Source: Ophioceras dolichostomum (Eukaryota > Ascomycota > Sordariomycetes > Magnaporthales > Ophioceraceae). From it: a stretch of 64,000 nucleotides of DNA. A program made the position numbers and the translations under genes. Of this stretch, positions 24,901 to 38,232 are shown piece by piece (the stretch's first letter is position 1; each line of letters starts with the position of its first letter). The DNA is taken from contig PYST01000109.1 of NCBI GenBank assembly GCA_003049485.1, positions 1 through 64,000 on the forward strand. The letters are read 5' to 3'. The notes under the pieces were generated by a model. It searched no databases. It saw only the letters and a program-made list of their open reading frames with translations, and was not told the DNA's origin.

Positions 24901-27900
24901 TTGGCCGGACAACGACGAGGGTATGGTATCTCTCTCTCTATGTTTCCCCCTTTTGTCTACAGGCGACTACGAGTACTACATAACGGAATACTGCGTGCGG
25001 CAACGGTAGAGTCCTGTGCAGATGACGGGAGTTTGTATGTATTTGGAGAATAGGCATACTGTACCCGGATGTGGTAAGGCGCAGAAGAGAAAGGTTCGGG
25101 ATGTGCACCTCGTTCGTGGAAGACGCAATTTACACCGGATCGATAGTCGATATTGCTCCTGCAGGACGGCGGCGACCACGTCGATAGGGACAGCAAGCAC
25201 ACACACAGACGGACAGCTAGCTGGCAAGGCATTCTATCTATTTCCCTGCACGTACATCTTCCCGCGTCTTTTTTTTTTTTTTGGTGTCCTGCAGCAGGCC
25301 CGAACAGCTCACCCACCACCAACCACCCGCCTCTCATTCCCTTCCTCCTATCTTTCGTGTCGTCGACGGCGACGTGACGGGGTATCACCATCAAATCCAG
25401 CCAGCCCATCCCAGGGAGAGGAGGCCCAGCGCTTGCCCAAACTACAATCTCCACTGCACCACCACGATCTACACACCATCTGCATAGCAGCAAAGGTAAT
25501 TTTACCTCTTATCTCCGCAGGTTCCGTACCAGACCTCGGAATGTTCCAGGTTTTGGAAGCACAAACAGCAGAAAAGGAGCCTACAGCATCGAATCCTCGT
25601 CGACAGCTGGGACAGTACGAGACAGTGTGGGCGTGTCCACAGATACTTACACGCTCTTCGTCGTCTCGTCCGTCCGTCCCGGCCTTTCCGTCGAGATGAG
25701 ACTCTGTGTCGAGAACTTGAGGTGCATAGCATGAGGAGCGGCGGCGGCGACGGCGGCAACCGCATGGGCCGTATTACACAAAATGCATATATCACCAGGT
25801 GGCGTGGCGTTCATCAGAAACAGAACCCCGAGGAAGAGGAGTCTAGACGGGACACCAGACATGCGTAACGCATCCATGAGATGAGGAATACTACTAAGCT
25901 ATTGGTAGGTAGGAAGGTAGGTAAGTGATGAACACAAGACAGAGAGAGGGTTCTGGTCCCCTCCGAGAAAACTCAAAACGCAACCTAGAATCTGAGGTTG
26001 TGCAACCGTGCCGATACAGATATGCAGCAGCATCCATCCATACCTTTAGGACTTTGCCGCCCCCAGATTTTCTCTGGGTAGGAGTAGAACCTACCTACAT
26101 AGATCTACAGTCTAACAGATACTTAAGACCAGTGATTCCTCAGCACCCACCCACCTCCCATCGGCTCCGAGCCTTCCTTACCGTTTCGTTGTTCGCAAGA
26201 AGCAAGGTCTCTGCGTCTCGCGAAGCACAAGCAAGCCGTCGTCGCCCCCGCGAGAAAACTGCCATGCCGTGTCCTGCACTCCGTAAAAAGTGTGATAGCG
26301 GCGGCGACGGACGGATGGGACTGCCGTGCAGGGCGAGACTCGACTCGGCCGGATGTCGTTGGTTCACTTTTTGTCTCAGTTAAGAAGAGTATCCTGTACC
26401 ACAGAGACAAAAGACAGAACACTTCTTGCGTCATGTGGCTTTCTTCCTATTTTACTCTTACTCTCGATGAATCATATGCCGTAGCCCCCTAACCCTGGGT
26501 TTCTATCTGGCTAGCTAGCTGGCTGGTCGACGAACGACCACAGGTTTATCGTGATGATTATGGGGGCGGGCGGGCAGACGTTGTTTCGGATCCAGGTGAG
26601 AGAGCGCTTGCTGTGGGAAGCGTGTCTCAGTTGGGGATTTTTTCGAGGTCGTCATTACACTACTGTCGCTGGCCGGACTACCAGGTAGACTTACACAGCA
26701 CCACCGAAAAAATAACTGGCTGGGCAACAACAGGTCACAAAACGTGAGATTGAGGTCGGAGAACGCCGCCGCCGATCGATCGACCACGCGTAGACGTTGA
26801 GATTCTTCATTTCCAATGTGTAACCGGCTTCGAGACTACGGGATTAAACTTTTCGTTCCAGTTTGTTTACTTATTTCTTTTTTCAATATTCATTTTTAGC
26901 GCTATCCATCCTACCCTCGTAGCTTGCTGATCATCCAGCCTGGCCTGGGCGTCGTCCGGGCGCTTACGTTGCTTAACTTTGATGCCCAGCCGGTTCGGTG
27001 CACGAGATCCTCCTCCTCATCAACCAGGCGCATCTTAGTATGTAGATGTAGCTGATTTTCCTTCTCACCCTGGAAGTTACAGCGCAACAAAAAAGAGCAC
27101 TTTGACTGTTTGTTTGTTTGGACACTGTGCAGCGCAAACTCAGACTGTCCCAGATACTTCCCGCCGTTGGGGTGTTTTCTGGGAGTTCTGGCGGCTGGTT
27201 GTACCGACCGACCCAGTCGCCGTGCCAGTGAGCCATCGCAATATAGGCAAAATACCTCCGCCGCCACGGAATACAGAACATGACCACCTCACCCACTTCC
27301 TTCCCACCACCGATTTTTCTTTTCTGGCCGTTTCTTTATCTGGTCGGGCACTGCTCTGCTTACCTCACTCTCCCAGTCCCGATTGATGAACTGACTGCTC
27401 CTCCTCCGCCTCAAAATGTGGTGGTGGGAAGCGGCCAGCTCAATCTCCGGTGGCCTTTCTCGCAGGGCCTTGCTGGCTGATGATGGGCCTGGTCTGGCCC
27501 GCCCTTCTGGTCCCAGCGGTGGCCGGCGGTGGAGGGAGGACATGTCGCTGGCTGGCCTCCCAGCCGGAAGAACTTTTCGAACATGAGGCGTTCGAGGCGG
27601 GAGCGGGAGGAAATGGTGGTGGTGGTAGGTCTGGCGGTTGGTTCACTATCGAGCTTCATGCTAAGATTTTCGCTAAGTAGCACAACCCCCAACCGTCCAG
27701 TCGGGAAGGTCAGTTTTGCTGTGCATTCCCTCCTTGCCAGAAGCGGAGCGGAGCCTCCTTTTGCTCTGGTGTCCTCTTGTCCTTTGCAACTTGTTGTGTT
27801 GGTTCCGTTTCCACAGTTCCCAGCCCTCCCTCTCCGCACGTCTCGCAACACACTATGATGGGCCAGTCGGGTCGAGGCTTGCAGGACTCGATTCTACGGT

Positions 27901-30900
27901 TCATTCTCCATTTTACTTCTTCTTTTGTTTGGCTGGTATGTTTGGAGGTTGACCGGGCGAAGAAGGGCAAGATCATCCACCCGGATGGCATGTGGTGGAT
28001 GGTGTTTATAGCAACAGGTTGCTATGGATGGGGTCAAAGATGTCTCGGAGGCCAACGAGATCTGGCCTCATCACTTCTTCACTGCCGTCCTCTCTTCTAT
28101 CACCCCCTCTTCCTTGATGGTATCTCAGTGGCTGGTTACTCAAGAGCCGAGGAAGGCTAGGTGTACACGCTGCGTTGGCAGAGTTACCCGACTCAGAGAG
28201 ATGCAAGAGAGTACGGCCGAGCTTGCGAGATGAGCTGATGAGCTGATGGCGGGCGGAAGAGTCGGTCAGGCCTTGGAAACGGCGAAATGAGGGAGAGCCG
28301 TTGGCCGTTGTTCGCAACCAGCCAGTCCGTCCGGCCCACGGCCCATTCTCTTCTCGTCTCTCGCAAAATCTCCGTGGTCCGACCCGGCCGCCCTGTGCGA
28401 CCCTCCCGCAGCCGGAGCTGAGGCCACCCCACAGCCAATCGGTTCCGGGCCAAGCGCCGAGGCCAGCTCCGGCCGCGCGCTTCAGTCTGTACGAGGCCCG
28501 TTTGACGCTGCTGGGCCTGGTCTGCTCCTGGGTCTTATGCAGCACAGGACACAGTGCTGTCGACTTTCACCAGCAAGGTTGATACTTGTGGTCCCTGGGT
28601 TTGGCCATGTATCTCGTGGGCCCCTGGTTTTTGGTCATATTCTTGGTCGCGGCGACTACGAATAGATTCTTCTCCAAACGGGAAGATATAGCGACATGGC
28701 TCTCGAGCCTTCCTTCGTTCATCTTCCTTTTTCCTATATCTAGAACATACTATGTTGAGCACGAGACCAAGTTGACATATGACGGCACTCTGACAATCCA
28801 GCCATCCCCAGATCACCCACATCACTACCACATTTCGACGGTCAGACGTCCCCGGACGCCCCAAAAACGTGTGGAAGAGGCGCTCCTCAGGTACCAATCC
28901 AAAGATCGTGCGGGCGGACCTCTCCTCGAGGAGGAAGCGACAGTGCCTCACTTCTTCGCCAACTGTGCCGCAGTAGCCCGTTCGTTCTCCTGGTCAGTTT
29001 AGTTGGTCGCCGATGGTTGAGGAGGACCCAGCGGTGGCCTGGCGGCCACCAACCGCGGCCCAAAAAAAATCGATCGGCGTTCTTTCACCACCAACCGGAA
29101 AATAGACTCGAAGAGAGATCCCACGGCGTCGTTCGTGATGTACTTACCATTTTGGCCCATGCCGCCGTGCCGCCTCCGCCGGGACGGGAGATGCTCCTGA
29201 TCGCCAGGGGCAGGTCAGGAATTCAGGAGCTCAAGCACCGAGGGAAGGCCGTGACGATGTGCCGGAAGGTGAATGAGAACAGACAGTGAATGTTTCAAGT
29301 AGTATGTGATAGGGGTGTGATGAGTGCTAACTGTATACACAGGCATCAGTCGCCGAAAATAAAGATCCCGAATGCTGACCTGATAAGGAGACAAAGAAAA
29401 ACTGGTGAGACAGGACACGGCTCGGGCTGCACACGTATACACTCTTCCACGCTTGGTACTGAGACAACGAAAGTCTGGTCCTCCGCATATTCAAGGATCT
29501 CGTGATGCTTACCTAGTGCCCAGGTATCTTGCCTTGCGGCGACGCGGCGACGGCGGCGTCGTCCAGCATGTAGATCGAGCTGTGCGAGCAAGTTTCTGCC
29601 CGCTCCTTCTCCATGCTCCATGCGAAGCGAGTAGCATGGATCCGTCTGCCATGCCGTGCCATGCGCGCCTTGCCTCCTTCTATGCAGGGCTTCTTCTTCA
29701 GCCTCCTAGCTCCCCGTAGAAAATCCGATCCTGTCTTCGATAAGATGAAGGAATCAACCACCTACCGGCACCACACCGGAAACCAACTCCCCTGCCAAGC
29801 CGTGTCGAACCAGATGTGTATCTTAGGCACAATGGAAGTGGGCAAGTAGATACCTATGTACGAGGCCAGTTGAAGAAGTGTCGGATGATGGGGAAGGCCT
29901 TTCGCTTCACCTACTTACTACCTGGATGACAGTGGGAGGGGAAAGGGAGGGGAGGAGAGATGTGGCGCCGTAGCTCTCGGATCCACGGCTGATGATGCTG
30001 TGCCGTCTCAGCGAACTGCCTGCCCGTCGACCGAGGTCTCCATTTGGTCTAGGATTTCGCGTACTCTTATCGAGGCAACTTGCCTCAATCAATACGTCCA
30101 CTGAATTGAGTGTACTCGTGCCGCAGCCGCAGATACGCAGGTAGGAACAGGAAGAGCACAAGCAGCACAGGAGAAAGCCAACGCCAGCATGGAGGAATCC
30201 CCACTCCCGCACACCTATTCGCATTATGGGCGGCGGCGGGTGCTCCTCTGGAAAGGCCGACTCCCCTCCCCCGTCTTGTTCAGTTGGAGCTGGGTATCTA
30301 GTTATGGACGAAATATTGATTTTGGAGGCGGTTTGCGGGTGACTATGGTGTTGTACGGGGCGAAGGGACGGAGGAGGCTTGGTGTGAAGTGGGTGTGCGT
30401 GGTGTGCGTGGTGGGTTTCCGTGGTTCTCGACCTTAGTCTTGGGCTTCTCAGGTGGTCTTCGTTCGTTGGGACAAACACAGTACATGGCACGATGGAGGT
30501 ACGAAAAGTCAAGTCTGGGAAGGGAGGAACGGCCAAATCGCAAGCAGCACACCACTCGGCATCACCACTGGTGGTTGTGTTGCCTTGCAGCAAGCCGACG
30601 GGAGAAGAATGAGAGAGAGACTGTAGGGAGAGAGATTTTCGGGGCGGGCGATGGGATGGGGCCGTCTTCTTTCTTACTATATCTGGAAACAGGGGCGACG
30701 GGCAAAAGCTGGCCCGTGGGTTTGGGGTAATAGGCAAAGAGCTTGCATGCGTTGCTGTAGGTAAGGCAGAGGTTACAGAAAATGGCTACGGCTCTCATTG
30801 GCCGGATCTGATTATTTTAGGAAAGTGTATGGAGGGAGCTCTGCGAAGGTGACAGCTCGCTCTCCCGCCGTGGGGGCTCGCTGCTGTTGCAGGTAGTAGT

Positions 30901-33900
30901 GGAGATTCTACTGAGAGTCTGTGTGGGTGGGTGTCTGATGGTGGTTGTAAGTCAGACTGGACAGTGAAAAGCTTCCTGAGAAGACACCGTAGTAAGCACG
31001 CACTGTCTCTTGCGGGTCTGTACTGTACGGCCGGATGGGAATGTACCTCGATCGTGGGCTCTGGAGTCGTACTAGTCCAGGGGGCGGTTTACCTTTCCAG
31101 GTGGTTGCTTCTGCTTCTCTCACTCAATTCTTCCTTAGCTTCTCCCTCGTCGTTCTATGTGGGGTGGAGGGATGAATAATGTTGCTGTTGGCGGCCGCCG
31201 TCTTCGGAAACCTTCGCGCCCGTAAGGTAGATCGGTTTCCGGATGGGATGAATTTAGTTGTGGGTGTTGGCGGGCTCAACGGCTGTTGGTACCTTTTGGA
31301 AGAAGAAAGAGGAGCTGTGCCGCTCGGAACAAATTGAAGACGGATGGATCTTTGGTGATCGAGCACAAGATATTCCGAACAGAACTAGTAAGACGGAGGT
31401 ATCCTCCGGAATGCGATGCGACTCTGCGCTCCACCACTGAAAAGTAAAGATCGGACGAACCGGCGGATCCGGAAGGTTTGGAATGGACCAGGGGCGCCGA
31501 ATAGCTGGTAAACTCCGTGCAAGCGGGCGGGAGGGGGATCCGTGCACGCACAACGGTCATCTACCACCCCTCCGGCTCCGGATGGCTCCTTTCATCGGCT
31601 GGCCGCAACGGCAGGCTCTACGTAAACAAATGTATGGAATTAGCCGTGCCGGTCGAAGCATATCCCGGATGGCAACCTGCAAGGCAAAACTGTCTCAGGA
31701 CGAGCAAACTTTGTAGGATGGACTAGATCCAGCAGTACCTGGAGACGGGCAGCCACTGACAGGTTCTGTGTCGGTCGTAACAGAGCCATGACGGTTTGAT
31801 GACCTCTCTTGAGATCACGGATTACAACATCTCCAGGGTCAGCCTTAAGAGATGGTCAATGACGCCTGTTACGTCACCAGACTAGCATGGTACCTAGCTA
31901 CCAAGGCGGACTGCCAGTAGCTTCCACTGAACGCGGGATGTTTCTTACCTCCTCGATCCGTTCCGACGCACTGTACCTGTGCCATCTCGTTCGATCTCTC
32001 CTTTGTCCCCAGGAAGCAACATCACGAACATCCCCCAAGTGAGATATGGAGATTGAACCTACCTAGGTAGGTAGGTAATGTGATCATCAAGCTCGAGCGA
32101 ACAAGAGCATCACCTCCCAGGCAAATAGTAAGCCCTCGCATGCACGATACGAGGGCGGCTTGGTGGCTCCTGAGGTAACTACCTACTTTCTATTCCAGGT
32201 GCCCGTCGCAGCCTTGCCATTTCCCGTGTCTTCAAGACCCCCCCCCTCCACAGTCCCGATGTGTCCTCCAACCAGCAAATTTCTGGGCAGAGGGCTCTAG
32301 ATTAGGAACACCTCAAAGGAGCAAGGAGTCAGAACATGGACCTCGCCGATACGGCCAACGTCCACGTCCTCAGCAAGGGTCGATGCAAATCAGGAATGCT
32401 GAAGAGGATGATAAGTGATGTGATGACAAGACTATGTCGGTACTGATGCATCTTGGCCTGCGCGTCACCAGCGTCCGGAGCCTTATCCAGACGGAGCCTT
32501 GGCGAAGTCGAAGCTAGGTCTCAGGGGCCAGATTCACATAACAACGAGTTGTCCGTGACTTGGTAGAAGTGCTCCCAGTTCTCTGCGATCATCCATCGCT
32601 GCTTCATACGTACTCTCAACACCGAGGTTTCAACTCACCCATCGCGGATCTGCTGACTAACGAGTCGCTGGTAGCCTTCTTAAAGCCTTCAAGTAGTACT
32701 AAAGTGAGCGTAAGCAGACAGACGTCAAGCACGAGATGTAGGAGTAGTGAATAGGAAATGGACCTTGGAGTCGAGACGAGGCATTTTGCGACGGGGAGGA
32801 GAGTCGTTCGGTAGCTACCGCAGTCCGCAAGTGACCCTCGCTCACCTCTCGCCCCTCGATTCAAACATGTCTATGAATTCCCACGGCTGTCCGGGCTGTG
32901 GGTTTAAGGCAACCATCCAAAGCCAACCGACGCCTCCTCCTCATAAGTTTAGTGAGTACGACCAGGAAGTAGTTCGATCACTAGTCGAATAGAAACAACA
33001 GATATCGTGCCTTCCTTGGCGAAGGGCGACGGCGAGAGCGAGCAGAAGAGAGGTAACGAGCCACCTGCTCTTCTCTTCTCCCTCCATCCTCACTCCCATC
33101 TCCCCCAACAGAGGGAACCTCCCCCTACTTAGATCTTTTCTCCTCCCCTTCCTTGTCTGCCAGCCATGTTGCTCGACCCCAAACACGGCGCCGTTCGTTC
33201 AAAACACTAAGAATGACCACGCCTAACCTCTTTTAACCATCTTCGAAGCGGCCTTGAACTCGAACGTGCTAAGGAGGTACCTCAGAAGATACCTACCAAC
33301 ATTATAATGTGAGAAAAGTAGCTCACGGCCGCCCAATCCGAATCGCCACGCGGTCATCCGCCCGACAATCCAAAAAAAACGCCAATCACAAGGCAAGGCA
33401 CCTCTTCCACTCCTTCCAGGACAAAAACGGCCTCGTATAAATTATATATGCATATGATAGTCATTCAGAGCGCCATGTAGACAGCCAGGCAGCGGCCCTC
33501 CCGTAAGGAGCAAGTAAGTGGGTGGTAACCAGGTTAAGCAACGAGAGGACAACCCATCATCAACAGGCAGTCTCAGCCAGCACGAGTCCAATTCGGTGAC
33601 ACGAAGACTCAGTGAAGAATAGCTCTGGAGGTCTCAGGTGAGCGACGAGGGCAGGGCAGGACAAGGCGAAAGAGGAGGAGAGGGAACTTTGAAGTGTTAA
33701 GAAAGCGAGGATATTTTGCATGCAGCAGACCGACTAAGGGAGGTTGGTAGTAAGTACGGTTAGGTCAGGTTAGGTAGCCGATAGGCAAGGCAAGATCAAG
33801 TAAGACAGCTCAGTCAGGTACAGGTATAATTACAGCGTTCGTCGAATCCGCATCCCGCTTTCGTTCTTCCTCGTTTCTCTCTTTCCCTCTCGAGCACACT

Positions 33901-33911
33901 CACACTCGCAC
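21963..33911. other. 12 kb without a supported gene
   Basis: Begins with a T-rich 3' flank of the 20280 gene (poly-T tracts at 21962-22030, 22192-22210). No domain-bearing frame was found. The ORF of 276 codons at 29907-30737 (-) and others are low-complexity Ser/Pro readings. The stretch 31730-32550 is closed in nearly all frames. Near 32560-32700 (+) a short coding-like piece (SLLHTYSQHRGFNSPIADLL) ends at a GTGAGC donor-like site, but no partner exon is clear. A palindrome CCTACCTAGGTAGG lies near 32059-32072. The right end (about 33430-33911) is the 3' flank of the kinase gene. Confidence 0.55.
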
Positions 33912-36900
33912 TCACGCACCCGAGACAGTAGTAGCCACGATGGCGCCGCTCTCCTCGTGCTTCTCGCTAGCCACCGCCGCCTCTGGTCCCTCCTCAGGCT
34001 GCTGCTGCCCCTGCCCCTGCCTCTGCCCTTGCTGCTGCCGCTGCCCCTGCTGCTGCTGCGGCCGCCGGTCCAGATGCAGTCTCTTCGTGTCTCGCTGTGG
34101 CAGGTCCTGTGAAACAGGACCCGCCGCGGCAGTACTATTATTACTATTCGCCGAAAACGACGACTCATGCGGTCGCTTGCGATCTTTCCCGAACGCAGCA
34201 GCAGCAGTAGCAGTACCAGTGGCAGCAGCAGCGGTAGAAGCAGTGGCTGAAGCAGTAGCAGAAGCGGAAGCAGACCCAGTGCCATTGCCGCCATTACCCC
34301 CGACGACGCCAACGCTAAGCTCCTTCTCCTTCTCCTTCGCCCGTCTAGCCTCTTTCTCCTTCTGCTCGTTCTTGCGCCTGAGCTGCTTCGACTCGAACTC
34401 GTGCCAGTCGCCCTCGACCATCGCGAGCCTAGGTAATTATCATAACAAATCATCAGTCAGTAAACTGTCCGGTCTGTCTGTCTGTACGGCTTATCCCAAG
34501 TGACGGACGGCCTGGCGGGTAAGGTAGGGCGGGCAGACACCACTCTTGGAAAGAAGAGAAAAGGAGTGAAAGGGATTGGATAAAATGACAAGGAGGCAAA
34601 CTCACTCAATAGCCTGTCTTGGAGCAGGCTCCTCCCCCGTAAAGTACTCATGCTCCAAGACCTCCGCGGCGCTCGGCCTCTTGTCCGGGTCGAAGCGGAA
34701 CATCCAGCTCAGCAGCTCGAACGCCTGGGGCGTCAGTCGGTCCTTGTACATCTTCCCGAACAGGCTCTGCCTCCTGTAGTTGGGCCTCAGCAGCTCGAAC
34801 CAGGGCATGTCCACCAGGCCCGGCCACTGCGTCTTGTTGGGCGTCCCCAGGACGAGCCATATCTTGTCCAGCTGGCTGATCTCGCCTCCCTCCCCGGGGA
34901 AGATGGCGTACTTCGTCAGGATCTCGACCATGACGCACGCCGCGCTCCATATGTCGACCGCGGGGCCGTACTGCGTCTCCCCGAGGAGCAGCTCGGGCGA
35001 GCGGTACCATATGGTGATGACGCGGTTCGTGTAGTCGAGCTGGTGCCGCTTCGCGTAGAACCGAGCGAGGCCGAAGTCCGCCAGCTTCAGCACGCCGTCG
35101 TTGGAGACCAGGATGTTCGCGGCCTTGATGTCCCTGTGCAGCACGCCCCTCCTGTGCAGGTAGTCTAGCCCTTCGAACATCTGCTTCGCGAGGTGCTTCT
35201 TCTGTGCGGCGTCCAGCGAGAAGCTGGGGTGGTTCAGCAGGCCCGTGAGGTCATGAGACAAATACTCGAACACCATGAAGCAGTCGTTCTTCTCCACCAT
35301 GACCTCCTGGAGCTGCACGATGTTGATGTGCTTCAGGCTCTGAAGCAGCTTGATCTCGCGGACGGCGGTCACGGGAAACCCGTCGCGCTCCCCCTCCATG
35401 CGGATGCGCTTCAGGGCCACGAGGCTCTTGGTGTACACGTTGAGCGCCTTGAACACCTTGCCGTACGTGCCGGACCCGACGACAGACTCGTTGCCGGGCT
35501 TGCGGTAGAAGATTGAGTCGGAGGTTGCGAGCTCGGGCGGGAGCGAGGGTTTCGGGACGGGTCGGCGGACGAGCTTCTTCACTTTGCGCACGCGTGGGGG
35601 TGGGGGCGGCTGTTGCTGTTGCTGTTGTTGCTGCTGCTGCTGCTGGCGGGGCCCGTCGGGTGGTTGGCGGGGACCGCGGTCGCCTCGGGGTCGGGCTGCG
35701 GCGGGCTCGGTAGGGACGTTGTCGGGGAGGTTCCGGCTGAGCTTGTTCGAGTCGGACCGCGATGGGATTGGCTGCGGCTGTTGTTGCTGCGACGAGGGCT
35801 GCTGTTGGGGACGCTGCGGTGGTGGTGCTGGAGCGGCGTTGAATTTGGACGAGATCTCCGGCTTAGGCATCGCGGCAGCCGGTTTCGACGATGCCTTGAA
35901 CTGAAACTTAATCTTCGGGTTCTGAGGGCCCGTCGGCGGCTGCCGTGTTTGCTGCGGTGATTCTTGCTGCGGTTGTGGTGGTGGTTGTATCTGCTGATGT
36001 TGTGGCTGCTGTTGCTGCGGCTGCGGATGGAGCGATGCTTGTGGTTGTTGTGGTTGCTGCTGCTGTTGTTCCTGCTGTAGATCCTCCTTCAGCTGCTCTT
36101 CTGTGGGGGCAGGCTTGCTGTTGTCCTCAACCTGTAGATCCTTAGATGGCCGGAAGGGGTTGCCTTCCTCCTCCTGTTCCTCTCTCGGCAGCTCATCGTG
36201 TTGCTGGCTGGGCACAAGGTCGCCGTTGTGGGAGGCCGCCGCGGGACTTGTGTGGCCGCTTCCGCTATGCATGCTGTTATTCCCGCTCCATGAGCCTTTG
36301 AAGCTGTTTCCGCGATAGCCGCCTCGGTTGCTCCCGAAGGAGTTTCCTCCACGGAAGCCTCCAGAGCCGCCTCGATAGCCACCACGAGCTGGGCCTTGGG
36401 GGTACACAGCATATTGCGGGCTGTGTCCTGGTGGACCGCCGTATGATGGAGAGGGGCCTGGGTATTGACCGTGAGGTCCGTTCGGGGTGTAGCCTCCGCC
36501 TTGCGGGTATTGAGGCTGGAATTGACTGAGACAAGGGGAAAGACTGATGTTAGCTATCTCTGCATCACTCCTAATATTGCTCCGCGTGAATGAATTTGGG
36601 ATCATAAGCTACTTACTTTGGTGAGCTGTATTGCTGCTGTTGCTGACCTTGCCACATCTGCTGGCTACCGCCATACGGGGATTGCGGTGGTGGAGATCCA
36701 TGGAAGGATGTGTTGGGTGTCACGTGTCCCGAAGAATGGGAGAAGCGACGGGGATCAGAATGGGGCCCCTGGTTATAAGGGCCCTTCATCTGGAAGCCAC
36801 CGCCGCCCTGACCATATCCCCCCCCTCCTCCACGGAATCCGCCTCTCGCGGACATGTTGACCTCAATGCTATTGGCGCCCGACGCCAGCGGCGGCTGGTT

Positions 36901-38232
36901 CTTGCGGGAGAGCCGCTCTTCACGGTTCTTGCCCTTTTTGCCCCTAGGCTCGCGGGGTCGGGACGGTGGCGGCGGTGATGGTCGAGACTCGTATGCTTGA
37001 TGATGGCGGCGGCGGCCACGGGGCTCTTCTAGATCGTGGTCCCAGTCTCGATCGCGGTCCCGATCCCGATCCCGATCCCGATCCCGATCCGGGCTGTGGC
37101 GATCCCGAGACGGCGCGTCGGATGCGGTCGGAGGTCGTCCACCTCGTGGTGAGGGAGGGGACCGGTCGCGGGAGAAGGAACGTCGACGAGGGGCCGGATG
37201 CGGTGAGCGGCTGCGGCCGCGGCCTCGGGAGTCCCGGCGAGAAATAGTGTCAGGCTGGTGACGGCCACTGCGGTGCGGACCGTCGTCACGGCCACGTCCG
37301 GGAGATCTGGACCGACCCCGACGAGAAAACTGCTGCTGTTGTTGCTGCTGCTGCTGCTGATGTTGCTTGTTCTTTTTCCTTTTCTTCTTTTTCGATCTCG
37401 GTTCACGCCGGTCAGGTGAGCGAGAGCGACGACGACCACCGGTAGGCGAAGGGCGGCGCGACTGGCGATCCCTAGACTCAAGTCGCTCGCCGGGGCCTTC
37501 GGGGACAGGTCGATGGGGACTACGGTCGTCGTGACGGGCTCTCTTGGCCGGCGTCTGAGAGTCTGCGTAAGTTGGGCCGAGGCTCCGCTGTCTCTTGCCG
37601 GACGGTGCAGGTGGCGAGCCAGAGCCGGAGACAGCGGGAGGACCCAGGACGTCGCGGTGATTATCCCTCTCCGGGGCAGAAGAAGAATTCAGGGGGCCAG
37701 CAGCAGCAGCAGGCTGGGACTGTCGAGACTGGCTCGCAGAGAAATCGCGGCGGTCCTCGCGATGCCTGCTGGACGGACGACGCGTTCGATGTCGGTCGCG
37801 GCTCCGGTCTCTCGATCTCCGACGATGGCGAGCCGGGCGACCAGGAGATCTGTCGGGTCGCGGCCTGTTGCTGCTGCTGCTGTTGTCGATATTGTTGGGG
37901 TTGCCGCCACCGCCGGCCGCGCCCGTGATTGCGCCGGCACCGGCGTCGGGCCTGTCGGGAGGAGGTGGTGGTGGCGGTGGCCTTTCTGGCCTCTCAATGG
38001 ATCGGCCCCGAGAAGGACGCTGCTTTCCGGAGCCGCGTTCACGGTCGCGGTCGCGGTCGCGGGATCGGGGAGAAATAGCACGGGGAGGAGGGGGGGAAAC
38101 CGATCTGTGCACTGCTGAACTCATGCCTCTACCATGCCTGCCTCGGTCACTGCGCTCGTCACCTTTTGTGTTGGCGCGGCCGTCGTCTGGCATTGCAGCA
38201 TCTCGAGGGCGATGGGGTGGTTTGGAGTCCAT
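33912..38232 (-). CDS. CTK1: CTD kinase catalytic subunit (Ctk1/CDK12-type), 1350 aa
   Basis: Cyclin-dependent kinase expected to phosphorylate the RNA polymerase II C-terminal domain during elongation with a cyclin partner, in the nucleus. Exons 38232-36617, 36525-34606, 34428-33912; introns of 91 nt (GTAAGT, CTAAC branch, CTCAG) and 177 nt (GTGAGT, CTGAC branch, CTAG). Kinase domain about 880-1180: Gly loop GSGTYGKV (889-896), Lys in VALKR (911), C-helix PVTAVRE (923-929, a PITAIRE-type sequence), HRDIKAAN with Asp1004, DFG (1022-1024), T-loop Thr in DYTNRV (~1038). The first 870 residues are disordered: RS/RD-rich (a GATCCC-type repeat gives DRDRDR), RGG-like and poly-Gln. The tail begins VEGDWHEFESKQLRRK, as in fungal Ctk1, then Ala/Ser/Thr and Gln repeats. 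ATG 38232 (GCCATGG) was preferred; the frame extends to 38277 only from TTG. Confidence 0.93.

Noticed and set aside
25016..25699. 227-codon plus-strand frame
   Set aside because: Frameless low-complexity content with poly-T/poly-Phe stretch; no domain.
29907..30737. 276-codon frame on the minus strand
   Set aside because: Low-complexity Ser/Pro/His content, no domain, no splice or promoter logic.
32560..33000. Short plus-strand gene with a GTGAGC donor and a CPGCGF-containing second exon
   Set aside because: The first piece starts from TTG, no acceptor keeps frame, and no family is recognised; kept only as a note in the intergenic entry.
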